Shown: piece after piece, positions 50,157 to 59,152 of the stretch
Numbering within the stretch: the first letter of the stretch is position 1
How the letters are laid out: every line of letters begins with the position of its first letter
NCBI RefSeq assembly: GCF_026341515.1
Contig: NZ_JAPEOK010000001.1
Span: 3,410,001-3,474,000, forward strand
Direction of reading: 5' to 3'
Length of the DNA stretch: 64,000 bases
Source: Streptomyces sp. NBC_00878
Lineage (GTDB): Bacteria > Actinomycetota > Actinomycetes > Streptomycetales > Streptomycetaceae
Program-made: the position numbers and the translations under genes
The notes under the pieces: model-generated
Told to the model about the DNA's origin: nothing
The model's database searches: none
Seen by the model: only the letters and a program-made list of their open reading frames with translations

Positions 50157-51410
50157 TCAGCCTCCGGCCACCGACGCCAGGTACGCCCCCGTCTTCTCCG
50201 GCTCGTAGAAGAAGTTCTCGAAGTCCGACGGGTCGTTGAAGCCGTTCGCGAAGCGGTTGGCGACCGGTGGGAGCTGGCCTGCCGCGCCGATCAGGTTGAG
50301 GACGTGCTCCGGCGGGGCGCCGAGCATCGCGTTCGTCCACTTGGTCACGTGCTGGGCCGTGTCCCAGTACCGCTCGAAGGTGTTGCGCATCCACGTCGCG
50401 TCGAACTCCTTGTCCCCGTGGGAGAGGATCGAGTCGAGGTACGAAGCGGCGCACTTCGAGGCCGAGTTGGAACCCTGGCCGGTGATGGGGTCGTTGGCGA
50501 CGACCACGTCGGCGACGCCGAGGACCAGGCCGCCGCCGGGCAGCCGGCCTATGGGGTTGCGGACCGTGGGCGTGTAGCGTCCGGCCAACGTGCCGCCGGC
50601 GTCCGTGAGTTCGACCTTGGTGGCCCGCGCGTACTCCCACGGCGTGAACCGCTCCATGAGTTCCAGGGTCAGGGAGAGGTGTTCGGCCGGGTCCTTGACG
50701 CCCTGGAAGGCGTCCAGCGGGCCGCCGGGTATGCCCTCCCAGAAGAGGATGTCCGCCCGGCCCGAGGTGGAGAGGGCGGGCATGACGAAGAGTTCGCCCA
50801 CGCCGGGGACCAAGTTGCAGCGGACCGCGTCGTATTCCGGGTGCTCCGGGCGCGGGCCCAGGCCGTGGACGTACGCGACGGCCAGCGCGCGCTGCGGCTC
50901 CGCGTACGGGGAGCGGGAGGCGTCGCGGCCGAACATCGAGACCAGTTCGCCCTTGCCCGCCGAGACGAGGACCAGGTCGTACGTACGGGAGAAGTAGTCG
51001 AGGTCGCCGACGGCCGCGCCGTGGATGACCAGTTGGCCGCCGCGCTGGGCGAACGTCTCCATCCAGCCGGCCATCTTGACGCGCTGGTCGACCGACTGGG
51101 CGTACCCGTCGAGCCTGCCCACCCAGTCGATCGCCCGCTGGGTCGGCCCCGGGTCGTGCGAGCCGGGGGCGGCGACCGAGACGCCGAGTCCTTCGATCTT
51201 CGGGGCCTGGGACTCCCAGAAGTTCAGCTGGAGATCGCGCTCGTGCTGCAGGGCCGTGTGGAACATGCACTGCGTCGACATGACGCGGCCGGTTCGGATC
51301 TCGTCCGCCGTGCGGTTGGACATCAGGGTGACCTCGTACCCGTTCGACTGGAGTCCGAGGGCGATCTGGAGTCCGGACTGGCCGGCTCCGACGACGAGTA
51401 TCTTCCGCAT
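50157..51410 (-). CDS. Styrene/indole monooxygenase-like flavoprotein (StyA type)
   Basis: A 417-residue FAD monooxygenase; AAGGACAGGC precedes the ATG. The Rossmann motif is VVGAGQSGLQIALGLQ (about 7-22); later motifs LVSAGKGELVSMFGRD and ANDPITGQGSNSASKCAASY match StyA. A flavin reductase (StyB) is not encoded nearby. It follows the conservon gene cvnD by 39 nt on the same strand, suggesting that the G-protein-like conservon and this oxygenase are co-expressed. Confidence 0.82.
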   Translation of the reverse strand: MRKILVVGAGQSGLQIALGLQSNGYEVTLMSNRTADEIRTGRVMSTQCMFHTALQHERDLQLNFWESQAPKIEGLGVSVAAPGSHDPGPTQRAIDWVGRLDGYAQSVDQRVKMAGWMETFAQRGGQLVIHGAAVGDLDYFSRTYDLVLVSAGKGELVSMFGRDASRSPYAEPQRALAVAYVHGLGPRPEHPEYDAVRCNLVPGVGELFVMPALSTSGRADILFWEGIPGGPLDAFQGVKDPAEHLSLTLELMERFTPWEYARATKVELTDAGGTLAGRYTPTVRNPIGRLPGGGLVLGVADVVVANDPITGQGSNSASKCAASYLDSILSHGDKEFDATWMRNTFERYWDTAQHVTKWTNAMLGAPPEHVLNLIGAAGQLPPVANRFANGFNDPSDFENFFYEPEKTGAYLASVAGG

Positions 51411-51449
51411 GCCTGTCCTTCTCTGCGTACGTCTGATTCCGGGTAGGTC

Positions 51450-52121
51450 TTATTCCGGGCTGACTTCGAGTGCGTGGCCGACAAGGGCCAGCAGGGTCTC
51501 GATCGCCGAGAACCTGCGGCGCGCGTCCATGATCATGACAGGTATGTGTGGCGGAATCGTGAGGGCCTCGCGTACGTCTTCCGGCTCGTACTTCTCGCTT
51601 CCGTCGAAGTGGTTGACGGCCACGACGTACGGCAGCCCGCAGCTCTCGAAGTAGTCGAGGGCCGGGAAGCAGTCCTTCAGACGGCGGGTGTCGGCGAGGA
51701 CCACCGCGCCGATCGCCCCGCGCACCAGGTCGTCCCACATGAACCAGAACCGCTGCTGCCCCGGTGTGCCGAACAGGTACAGGACCAGGTCGTCGTCGAG
51801 TGTGATGCGGCCGAAGTCCATGGCCACGGTGGTGGTCAGTTTCTCCGGGGTCGAGCTGAGGTCGTCGGTGTCCTCGCTCGCCTCGGTCATCAGCGCCTCC
51901 GTCTGGAGGGGCGTGATCTCCGAGACGGCGGTGACGAGGGTGGTCTTGCCGACGCCGAAGCCGCCGGCCACCACTATCTTCGTGGCGATCGGGGCGCGCG
52001 TACGGTCCTGCTGCCAGGCCTTCAACTCCTCGTCGGGCTCGATGAGTTGGGAGGACGTGGCGAATTGCCCGTATCGGGCGGAATCCGAGACGCGGGAGGC
52101 GTCAGAGACGACGGAGTCCAC
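51450..52121 (-). CDS. cvnD: Conservon GTPase CvnD
   Basis: A 223-residue Ras-like ATP/GTP-binding protein. G1 is VAGGFGVGKTTL, G3-like LFGTPGQQRFW, and G4-like VAVNHFDG. GTG 52121 lies inside the end of cvnC (20-nt overlap). CvnD proteins work with CvnA-C as a membrane-associated, G-protein-coupled-like complex in Streptomyces. The N-terminal 45 residues are longer than usual; a start nearer the core is possible. Confidence 0.9.
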   Translation of the reverse strand: MDSVVSDASRVSDSARYGQFATSSQLIEPDEELKAWQQDRTRAPIATKIVVAGGFGVGKTTLVTAVSEITPLQTEALMTEASEDTDDLSSTPEKLTTTVAMDFGRITLDDDLVLYLFGTPGQQRFWFMWDDLVRGAIGAVVLADTRRLKDCFPALDYFESCGLPYVVAVNHFDGSEKYEPEDVREALTIPPHIPVMIMDARRRFSAIETLLALVGHALEVSPE

Positions 52122-52512
52122 TCAGCACCCTTTCCAGCAGAGCGCGGTCCGGCTGTCCCGGGCCGTGACCTGTTCCGTACACACGGATCTTTCCCTGGTC
52201 CGCCAGGTCGCTGAGGAGCACCCGGACCACGCCGAGCGGCATCTTCAGCAGGGCGGCGACCTCGGCCACCGTCCGCATCCGGCGGCAGAGTTCGACGATG
52301 GCCCGCATCTCCGGCATCACCCGGGTGGAGAGGGAACCATTCTCCAACTCCCGCCGCTGCTCAGGAGCTTCGATCGCCGCGACGAACGTCTCGACGAGCA
52401 GGACGTGCCCGAAGCGCGTACGGCCGCCGGTGAGCGAGTACGGGCGTACGCGGGCGGGTTTTCTGTCCCCGCCGCGGACCGGGAGCCTGGGCGTGCCGCT
52501 CAGGTCGCTCAC
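52102..52512 (-). CDS. cvnC: Conservon DUF742 protein CvnC
   Basis: A 136-residue DUF742 protein: RVRPYSLTGGRTRFGHVLLV near the N-terminus, then a winged-helix-like part (AEVAALLKMPLGVVRVLLSD). GTG 52512 overlaps the cvnB stop (GTGA). It is part of the cvnA-D complex. Confidence 0.9.
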   Translation of the reverse strand: MSDLSGTPRLPVRGGDRKPARVRPYSLTGGRTRFGHVLLVETFVAAIEAPEQRRELENGSLSTRVMPEMRAIVELCRRMRTVAEVAALLKMPLGVVRVLLSDLADQGKIRVYGTGHGPGQPDRALLERVLSGLRRL

Positions 52513-53012
52513 TTGGCCGCCTCCATCGTCGTGGCCTCGATCGACTGCCGCAGCTCGCTGCGGAGTTCGGGGGTCAGGACGTGTCCGGCGCGGCCCACGA
52601 AGAGCGCCATGTGGTACGCGACGACGCTCATGTCGCAGTCCGGGGCGCCGTGCACACCGAGCAGCGAGCCGTCGCTGATCGACATGACGAAGAGGCCGCC
52701 GTCCTCCATCGCGACCATGGTCTGCTTGACGCCGCCGCCGTCCATCAGCTTGGCGGCGCCGATGGCGAGGCTCCCGATGCCGGACACGATGGTGGCGAGG
52801 TCCGCCGCGGAACCTCTGGGGCTCTTGGGCCTCTCCGTGCTGCGGAGGCGCGCCTGCTCGTTTCTCCCGGGGTCGGAGGAGAGCAGCAACAAGCCGTCGG
52901 AGGAGACCACCGCGACGGACAGGAGTCCCGGCACCTCCTCGACGAGGTTCGTCAGCAGCCAGTGCAGATTGCGGGCCTCAGTGCTCAGTCCGAAGGTACT
53001 GGGCGAGATCAA
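52509..53012 (-). CDS. cvnB: Conservon roadblock/LC7 protein CvnB
   Basis: A 167-residue roadblock/LC7 domain protein (LHWLLTNLVEEVPGLLSVAV, VSSDGLLLLSS, DGGLFVMSISDGSLLGVHG), a partner and possible GTPase regulator of CvnD. The likely start is a rare TTG at 53012: GAGGAGG lies 8 nt upstream and the codon overlaps the cvnA TGA (TTGA), while no ATG or GTG fits as well. Confidence 0.9.
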   Translation of the reverse strand: MISPSTFGLSTEARNLHWLLTNLVEEVPGLLSVAVVSSDGLLLLSSDPGRNEQARLRSTERPKSPRGSAADLATIVSGIGSLAIGAAKLMDGGGVKQTMVAMEDGGLFVMSISDGSLLGVHGAPDCDMSVVAYHMALFVGRAGHVLTPELRSELRQSIEATTMEAAK

Positions 53013-56000
53013 CTGCTTGCCTCCTCGACTGTGTCCCCCTGGGTTTCTACGGCATGCACGGCGGACGGCTCCAGCTCCGACGTCTGTTCGGCGATCTCCG
53101 CTTCGACATCACGGCGGCCGTTGTTCGCGCCCTGGTGGAATCCGCCGAGCCTGCGGCGCAGGGCCTCGGCGTCCACGGACGCGCTGCGCGGCCTCGCCGC
53201 GGGCGCGGGTGCGGAGATCTTCGGGGTCCGCTTGGGCAGCCCCTTGTCGGTGACCGGCTCGTTCGAGTCGTTCGGCTCGTTCGACTCGCCGGCTGCCTGC
53301 GGTACGTGCGGCTCGTGCGCCGCCCGCCGCCTGGGCGGCTCGTCGGGGACGCGCTCGTGGGTGTCGGGGCCGATGGCGTACGGATCGGTGCTCGCCTGGG
53401 CGGGGATGGTGACGGACGGGGTGGCGGCTTCGGGTTCGCGGGGTCCCGCTGCCTGGGGTTCCGCTCCCTGGGGATCCGCTTCGCGGACCTCGGCTTCGCG
53501 GGCCTCTGCTTCGCGGACTTCGGCTTCGGCTTCGGCGGGCTCGGACGATTCCGAGGGGCCTTCGGCCGGGGGCACCGGTGCCATGAGCACCATGGTCGTC
53601 TCGGGGCCGGTGGCCTCGGGCGGGACGACGGGCTCAGCAGCGGCAGCCGTGTCTTCGGGCTGGGAGGACTGCTCCTCTTCGACCCCGCCCACCGGGCTCG
53701 CGTCCTCGTGGTCCGCGTGGTCCGCGTGGCCTGCGTGGCCTGCGTGGTCCTCGTTGTCCTCGTGTACGGAACTCTCGGCGGGGCCCGCCCCGCCGGAGTC
53801 CCGCAAAGAGTCCTCCGCCGCCGCGATCAGCGGGTCGCGGTCCGAGCGGGCGTACAGGACGTTGGAGTTGACCTCGGCGTCCGCACCCGGGAGGGTCAGC
53901 GCGGAGGCGCCGCCGGCCATGGCCGACGAGGGGACGGTGGCGGCGGGCGGGGCGGCGAACAGCGCCTTGGGCAGGACGACGACCGCGGTGATGCCGCCCT
54001 GCTTCTGCTCGCGCAACTGCACCCGTACGCCGTGCCGGTGGGCGAGACGGGCCACCACGTACAGGCCGAGCCCGAGTCCCTCGCCGCTCTCCTGGTCGTA
54101 CGCGTCCATGGGGTCGAAGTCCGAGAGGCGGGCGTTCAGCTGGGTGAGCCGGTCGCCGGTCATGCCGATGCCCTCGTCCTGGACGGAGAGCATGACCTCG
54201 CCGCTCTCCAGGAGCCAGCCGGAGACCTCGACGGGCATCTCGGGCGGCGAGGACGACGAGGCGTTCTCCAGGAGTTCGGCCACCAGGTGACTGATGTCGT
54301 CCGCGGCGAACCCGGCGAGGTGCGCGTGCGGCGGCAGCGCGGCGATCCGTACCCGCTCGTACCGCTCGATCTCGCTGCCGGCGGCCCGGACGACGTCGAC
54401 GAGCGGAACCGGGCCGGGGTGCTGGTGGCCATGATCGGCGCCCGCGAGAACCAGCAGGTTCTCCGTGTGGCGGCGCATGACGGTGGCGAAGTGGTCGAGA
54501 CGGAAGAGCGTGGCGAGCCGGTCGGGGTCCTGCTCGCGCTCCTCCAGGCCCTCGATGACGCCGAGTTGGCGCTCGACGAGACCGAGCGTGCGCAGGGCGA
54601 GGTTGACGAAGGTGCCGTGGATGCTGGTGCGGATCTGCTCCAAGTGGGCGGCCGCGTCGGCGAGTTCGGAGCGGAGGCGGTCGCGCTCGTCGGCCATCTT
54701 CTGGCGCTGGCCGACGAGGTGCTTACGGTCGCTCTCCAGGGTCGTCAGCCGCTCGTGGGCCGCGACGGCATGCGCGTGGAGCGCGTTGACGGAGCGTACG
54801 GCCTGGGCGAACTCGTCGTTGCGGCCGGTGAACTTGACCGGCGCCTCGGTGGCCGGTCCGGCGGCGAGGCGGGCCGAACCGAGGCGCAGGACGGCCAGCG
54901 GACGGGTGAGCGAACGGGCCATACCCGTGGAGACGCCGACGGCGAGCAGCATCAGGGCGCCGAGGATCGCGATCCGGATCTCCAGCGCGGTGACGTCGTC
55001 GTCCCGCAACTGGGCGAGTTCCTCGGCCCGTTGGGTGTTGAGGGAGGCCTCGACTCCGCGCATCTGCTCGATGCGGGCGGAGAGCGCGGCGTCCAGCTTC
55101 TTGGTGTCGGTGTCGAGTTGGGAGTCGGAGAGGGTGGGCCGCCCGGCGAGGCTCGCGAGGTACTTCTCGGCGGCGGCGACCTCGGAGCCCGTCACCGTGG
55201 AGTCGTACGAGGCACGGTCGGCCTTCGGCCCGGTCTCGCGGAAACCGGCGAGCGCCGCCTGCTCGCGGACGTTGGCCTGCATGGCGGCGGCGGTGAGCGC
55301 GTCGCGCTGCTTGGTGTCGGCGGCCGTCGAGCTGGTGCTCGTCTCGGGCAGACCCGTGATCGGGTCGGTGGTGGTCCGCGTGGAGGCGGGGATGTTCAGG
55401 GCCGCGAGGAGCAGGCCGCGGGTCGCGGCGGCCTGCTGGACCGCGGTGTCGAGGTCGGCGAGGGCGTGCGCGCCGGCGCCCGCGCGGGGCGGGAGCATCT
55501 CGGCCAACTCCTCGGCGAGGCCGTGGAGTTCGGTGAGGGCGGCGGAGTACGCCTGATGCGCTTCGAGAGCGGTGCTCTTCCCGGTGAGCGCCGCTCTGCG
55601 CACGGCGGCGATGCCGTCGAGGGTCTTGCGGAACGCGGCGGGCGCGTCGGCCTCGACGGCTTCCGCGCGGAGTTCGTCGACCTGCCGGTCGACGCGGGCA
55701 CTGCGGCGCTCGGAGGGGCCCTGGCCGTCGGGACGGCCGGCCGCGATGTAGGAGGTGACCTCGTCGCGCTCGTCGGCCAGCGAGTGGGCGAGCGCCAGCG
55801 CGTCCTTGGTGCGCCCGGCGAGCGTCACCAGGTTCTGCGAGTCGTTCAGCTCGCTCGACGCGGCGATCACGGACGGGCTACCGGCTCCGGCGATCGCGGC
55901 GGCCACGACGGCGACGGCGACGATCAGCCGACTGCGTACGTGCCGGGGACGGCCGCGGCCCACGGCGTCCGAGGTGTGCTGTGCGGTCGGTGAGTTCGGC

Positions 56001-56077
56001 GTGTGCCCGGAGGCTTCACCCGAGGTCGACTGCCTGCCTTTGCGCCGAGGCCGCGTTTTCTGCACCGGTGCTCGCAT
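53009..56077 (-). CDS. cvnA: Conservon sensor histidine kinase-like protein CvnA
   Basis: A 1022-residue membrane sensor. Order: basic head, transmembrane helix (LIVAVAVVAAAIAGAG), extracellular nitrate/nitrite-sensing (NIT)-like helical domain, second helix (AILGALMLLAVGVSTG), HAMP-like linker, a DHF-type helix (LDHFATVMRRHTENLLVLAG) and HATPase_c with the N box (VAELLENASSSS) and GLGLYVVARLA. No canonical phospho-His box is seen, as usual in conservons. A 350-residue acidic, repetitive tail (HAGHAGHADHAD; REAEAREAEVREAD) follows. ATG 56077 is chosen; in-frame starts farther upstream give unlikely sequence. Confidence 0.88.
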   Translation of the reverse strand: MRAPVQKTRPRRKGRQSTSGEASGHTPNSPTAQHTSDAVGRGRPRHVRSRLIVAVAVVAAAIAGAGSPSVIAASSELNDSQNLVTLAGRTKDALALAHSLADERDEVTSYIAAGRPDGQGPSERRSARVDRQVDELRAEAVEADAPAAFRKTLDGIAAVRRAALTGKSTALEAHQAYSAALTELHGLAEELAEMLPPRAGAGAHALADLDTAVQQAAATRGLLLAALNIPASTRTTTDPITGLPETSTSSTAADTKQRDALTAAAMQANVREQAALAGFRETGPKADRASYDSTVTGSEVAAAEKYLASLAGRPTLSDSQLDTDTKKLDAALSARIEQMRGVEASLNTQRAEELAQLRDDDVTALEIRIAILGALMLLAVGVSTGMARSLTRPLAVLRLGSARLAAGPATEAPVKFTGRNDEFAQAVRSVNALHAHAVAAHERLTTLESDRKHLVGQRQKMADERDRLRSELADAAAHLEQIRTSIHGTFVNLALRTLGLVERQLGVIEGLEEREQDPDRLATLFRLDHFATVMRRHTENLLVLAGADHGHQHPGPVPLVDVVRAAGSEIERYERVRIAALPPHAHLAGFAADDISHLVAELLENASSSSPPEMPVEVSGWLLESGEVMLSVQDEGIGMTGDRLTQLNARLSDFDPMDAYDQESGEGLGLGLYVVARLAHRHGVRVQLREQKQGGITAVVVLPKALFAAPPAATVPSSAMAGGASALTLPGADAEVNSNVLYARSDRDPLIAAAEDSLRDSGGAGPAESSVHEDNEDHAGHAGHADHADHEDASPVGGVEEEQSSQPEDTAAAAEPVVPPEATGPETTMVLMAPVPPAEGPSESSEPAEAEAEVREAEAREAEVREADPQGAEPQAAGPREPEAATPSVTIPAQASTDPYAIGPDTHERVPDEPPRRRAAHEPHVPQAAGESNEPNDSNEPVTDKGLPKRTPKISAPAPAARPRSASVDAEALRRRLGGFHQGANNGRRDVEAEIAEQTSELEPSAVHAVETQGDTVEEASS

Positions 56078-56434
56078 TCTTGACTCGTGATCCCCATGGG
56101 TCCGGTGACGATCCGTCAACTCGCGCTTCGTCCCGGTAACGGCTCCCGACCCTCCCAGTGCCGGTGGGCAGTGGTCGCGCATCACCTGACCCGCCACACG
56201 AAGGAGTGAACATCCCCGAGGAGCGGCCCGGCAAGTCTCCGTGGCGCGTGCGACACCCTTGCGCGGCGGGCCGGTTGGACGTCCACAGCGACCGGTGGCA
56301 AGATGCGCCGCCACGCTTCAACGGAGTCGGTGATTCCCCCTCAAAGCAGGCGCCTGACCTGCCGGTCAGTGTCAATTCGCCGACGGTTGCCAGCCTTTGG
56401 CGAAGCTTGTGAAAGCCTCGTGCAGACTGGCCGA
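56078..56434. promoter_or_regulatory. Divergent promoter region of cvnA and the PP2C-like gene
   Basis: A 357-nt stretch without a gene. It contains the palindrome CTGACC-TGCC-GGTCAG (56354-56369), about 66 nt before the PP2C-like start, which is a candidate operator. No other clear element. Confidence 0.4.
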
Positions 56435-57220
56435 ATGCGCTCGGAACTGATCTCGGTACCCGGTGACCCCGCCCGCCCCGACGAGGACTACGCATCGCTC
56501 GGCCTTCCGGCCTCCGGACAGGGCGGTTCGCTCATCGTCCTGGACGGCGTGACACCACCGTCCACCGACTACGCCTGTCTGCATTCCGTCCCTTGGTTCA
56601 CGGCCCGCCTCGGCGGATCCCTGCACGAACTGTCCGTTTCGCGACGAGATCTGACGCTGACCCAGGTGCTGGAGCAGGCCATCACGCGTACCGCCGACGC
56701 CCATCGAGCCACCTGTGACCTTTCTCACCCACGCACCCCACAGGCAACCGTCGCGCTGGCCCGCTGGTCCCCGGAATCCGTCGAGTACCTGGTCCTCTCG
56801 GACTCCGCCCTCCTCGTGGAATCCCCCGCCGGCGTGGTCACCCCGCTCCTCGACGACCGCCTCTCCCGCGTCCCCCGCGCCACCCTGACCTCCCACTCCG
56901 CCACGGACGCGACCCTCCGCAACAAGGAGGGCGGCTTCTTCACGGCGGCGGCGGACCCTTCGGCGGCGGCACGCGCGGTGACGGGCACCTTCCCCCGCCC
57001 CGAGGTCCGAGCCCTGACCGCCCTGACGGACGGCGCGACCCGCTGGGTGGAAAAGTTCCGGGAGGGCGACTGGACGGACCTGTTCGCCCTGGTCCGCAAG
57101 GAGGGCGCCCAGTCCCTGATCGACCGCGTACGGGCGCTGGAACGGGCGGATACGAAGCGCGCGTTCCTGGGCCGCTCGAAACAACATGACGACGCGACGG
57201 TGGTGTACGTGGAGTTCTGA
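56435..57220 (+). CDS. PP2C-like protein phosphatase domain protein
   Basis: A 261-residue protein: RPDEDYASLGLPASGQGGSL and VLDGVTP in the N-terminal part resemble the first metal-binding Asp motif of PP2C, ALTDGATRWVEKF the second, and HDDATVVYVEF the final D-D motif. It likely removes phosphate from Ser/Thr. ATG 56435; upstream in-frame starts are poor. No ribosome-binding site is seen. Its 3' end is repeated downstream. Confidence 0.7.
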   Translation: MRSELISVPGDPARPDEDYASLGLPASGQGGSLIVLDGVTPPSTDYACLHSVPWFTARLGGSLHELSVSRRDLTLTQVLEQAITRTADAHRATCDLSHPRTPQATVALARWSPESVEYLVLSDSALLVESPAGVVTPLLDDRLSRVPRATLTSHSATDATLRNKEGGFFTAAADPSAAARAVTGTFPRPEVRALTALTDGATRWVEKFREGDWTDLFALVRKEGAQSLIDRVRALERADTKRAFLGRSKQHDDATVVYVEF

Positions 57221-57300
57221 GCCGATCGACGGTGGCGTACGTAGAGCTGTGAGCCGATCGACGGTGGCGTACGTAGAGCTGTGAGCCGCTCGACGGCGAC
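57219..57300. repeat. 32-bp tandem copies of the PP2C-like gene's 3' end
   Basis: Units start at 57219, 57251 and 57283 (GAGCCGATCGACGGTGGCGT). They derive from the coding end GACGGTGGTGTACGTGGAG of the preceding gene and include stop-like TGAG. The third copy is degenerate. Confidence 0.8.
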
Positions 57301-57356
57301 CTACGCGGGGCGGCGAGCCATTCGGGGCGGTCCGTTCAGACTTACGGCGACCTGGG

Positions 57357-57381
57357 CGCGCCCCTGTCCTTCAGGGGCGCG
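57357..57381 (+). terminator. Hairpin with dispersed repeat
   Basis: CGCGCCCCTG (57357-57366) pairs with 57372-57381 over a 5-nt loop and runs into a copy of the dispersed sequence GCGCGGGGAACTGCGCGA (57377-57394). It separates the convergent PP2C-like and MarR genes. Confidence 0.6.
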
Positions 57382-57443
57382 GGGAACTGCGCGACCAGCC
57401 CCCACGCACCCGCGGACAACACACAACCCTCCCCAGCCCCCCG

Positions 57444-57962
57444 TCACCTCTCAACCCCCCGATTCAGCCGATGCAGCAACCGAGCCAGCTCAGCCACTTC
57501 CTCCCGGTCCCAGCTGGCAAGCTCCCGCACATACCGCGCCCGCCGCGCCTCCCGTACCGCACGAAACCGCGCCCGCCCCTCCTCCGTGAGGTGCACGAGC
57601 CAGGCCCGCCCATCCGCGGGATCCGGCTCGCGGGCGACCACACCCATCTCCTCCAGGGCCCGCAGCTGCCGCGACATCGTGGCCTTGCCGACGCCGATGT
57701 AGGCGGCAAGCTCCGTGGCCCGCTGCCGGCCGAGTTCCTCCAGCCGTACGAGGAGGCCGTACGCGGAGGACTCCAGGTCGGGGTGGACCTCACGGACCAT
57801 CTCACCGGAGTTGGCACGGGCACGCCGCAGCAGGACGGTCAGCTCGCGTTCCAGAGCCAGGAACTCCTGGTTCGCCCCGCCCTGGTCCACACCACTCGCC
57901 GGGGCACCGGATGCCGTCCGGTGCCCCTCGCCGTTCCCGCCCTCGTGCATGTCAGCACCCAT
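57444..57962 (-). CDS. MarR-family transcriptional regulator
   Basis: A 172-residue MarR protein: YGLLVRLEELGRQRATELAA, recognition helix GVGKATMSRQLRALEEMGVV, and wing PDPADGRAWLVHLTEEG. ATG 57962 is chosen; ATG 57950 is close by. It has a palindrome (57971) just upstream, a probable autoregulatory site, and is divergent from the lysozyme gene. Confidence 0.85.
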   Translation of the reverse strand: MGADMHEGGNGEGHRTASGAPASGVDQGGANQEFLALERELTVLLRRARANSGEMVREVHPDLESSAYGLLVRLEELGRQRATELAAYIGVGKATMSRQLRALEEMGVVAREPDPADGRAWLVHLTEEGRARFRAVREARRARYVRELASWDREEVAELARLLHRLNRGVER

Positions 57963-57970
57963 GACCCGGT

Positions 57971-57986
57971 TTTCCCGATCGTGAAA
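57971..57986. promoter_or_regulatory. Probable MarR operator
   Basis: TTTCCCGATCGTGAAA, a 16-bp near-palindrome (14 of 16 symmetric, CGATCG core), 9 nt upstream of the MarR start. Confidence 0.45.
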
Positions 57987-58276
57987 GTTTCCACCAAACG
58001 CCGCCATTGCCGCAGCTGGGCCAGTATTTCGCAGGAATAGACCAACGGCAGCCTCCGGACCCTCTTCCTACCCCGCCGCCCCGCTGCGTAGCTTCGTTGG
58101 CCAGCTCCAGTGGCATGCCCACGCCATCACTCCTTCGCCACAGAGTCCGGCGGGTCAACGGTGGCCCGGCCCCACCAGCACGTACAAATACATCACCCAG
58201 TACTACCTGGTACCGCCCAGCACCACGGACCCCCACGGAGCACCACCGAGCACCACCGAGCCTTCGGAGGCACGCC
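57987..58276. other. Intergenic promoter region before the lysozyme gene
   Basis: No gene is seen. It holds GTACTACCTGGTAC and a microrepeat of GAGCACCACC near 58240-58262 just before the lysozyme ribosome-binding site. Confidence 0.45.
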
Positions 58277-59152
58277 ATGCCCGTGCACAGACCCGGAACG
58301 GCCCAACGGTCGCGCGGCCACCACGGCCCGCACGCCCAGCGCAGGACGCGGCTCTCCGCGACAGGAATCCTGCTCGCCCTCCCCTCCCTCCTCCTCTCGC
58401 TCCTCTTCTCCCTCCCCCTCGCCGCCCCCGCCCAGGCGACCGACGACCCTCCCCGGGGCTCCGCCTACATGGGGATGGGCGTCATCCCGCACGACGGCCA
58501 GGGCGGTCTGCCGGCCGCCCGCGCCACGCAGACGGAGGGCGTGGACGTCAGCAGCCACCAGGGCAACGTCGCCTGGCCGACCCTGTGGAGCAGCGGGGTC
58601 AAGTGGGCCTATGCGAAGGCCACCGAGGGGACGTACTACACGAATCCCTACTTCGCCCAGCAGTACAACGGCTCGTACGACGTCGGGATGATCCGTGGCG
58701 CGTACCACTTCGCGACCCCCGACACGACGGGCGGTGCCACCCAGGCCAACTACTTCGTGGACCACGGAGGCGGCTGGTCCAAGGACGGCAGGACCCTGCC
58801 CGGCGCCCTGGACATCGAGTGGAACCCGTACGGCGATGCCTGCTTCGGCAAGACGCAGAGTGCGATGGTCACCTGGATCCGCGACTTCCTGAACCAGTAC
58901 AAGGCCCGCACCGGCCGTGACGCCGTCATCTACACGGCCACCAGCTGGTGGACCCAGTGCACCGGCGACTACGCCGGCTTCGCCTCCGCCAACCCGCTCT
59001 GGATCGCCCGCTACGCCTCGGCGGTGGGCACACTCCCGGCGGGCTGGAGCTACTACACGATGTGGCAGTACACCTCCTCCGGCCCGACGGTCGGCGACCA
59101 CAACAAGTTCAACGGGGCCCTGGACCGGGTGGTGGCGCTGGCAAATGGCTAG
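58277..59152 (+). CDS. Secreted GH25 lysozyme
   Basis: A 291-residue secreted muramidase; GGAGG precedes the ATG. The signal peptide includes a strong hydrophobic core (ILLALPSLLLSLLFSLPLA) and a cleavage region near AQATDD. GH25 motifs: EGVDVSSHQGNVAWP (catalytic-site Asp), YAKATEGTYYTN, GAYHFATPD, the acidic pair in GALDIEWNPYG and MWQYTSSG. It hydrolyses peptidoglycan glycan strands. Its last 39 nt are duplicated 97 bp downstream. Confidence 0.92.
   Translation: MPVHRPGTAQRSRGHHGPHAQRRTRLSATGILLALPSLLLSLLFSLPLAAPAQATDDPPRGSAYMGMGVIPHDGQGGLPAARATQTEGVDVSSHQGNVAWPTLWSSGVKWAYAKATEGTYYTNPYFAQQYNGSYDVGMIRGAYHFATPDTTGGATQANYFVDHGGGWSKDGRTLPGALDIEWNPYGDACFGKTQSAMVTWIRDFLNQYKARTGRDAVIYTATSWWTQCTGDYAGFASANPLWIARYASAVGTLPAGWSYYTMWQYTSSGPTVGDHNKFNGALDRVVALANG

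Noticed and set aside
53054..55993. 979-codon frame on the plus strand opposite cvnA
   Set aside because: Pure shadow of the conservon sensor; composition and lack of a ribosome-binding site argue against it.
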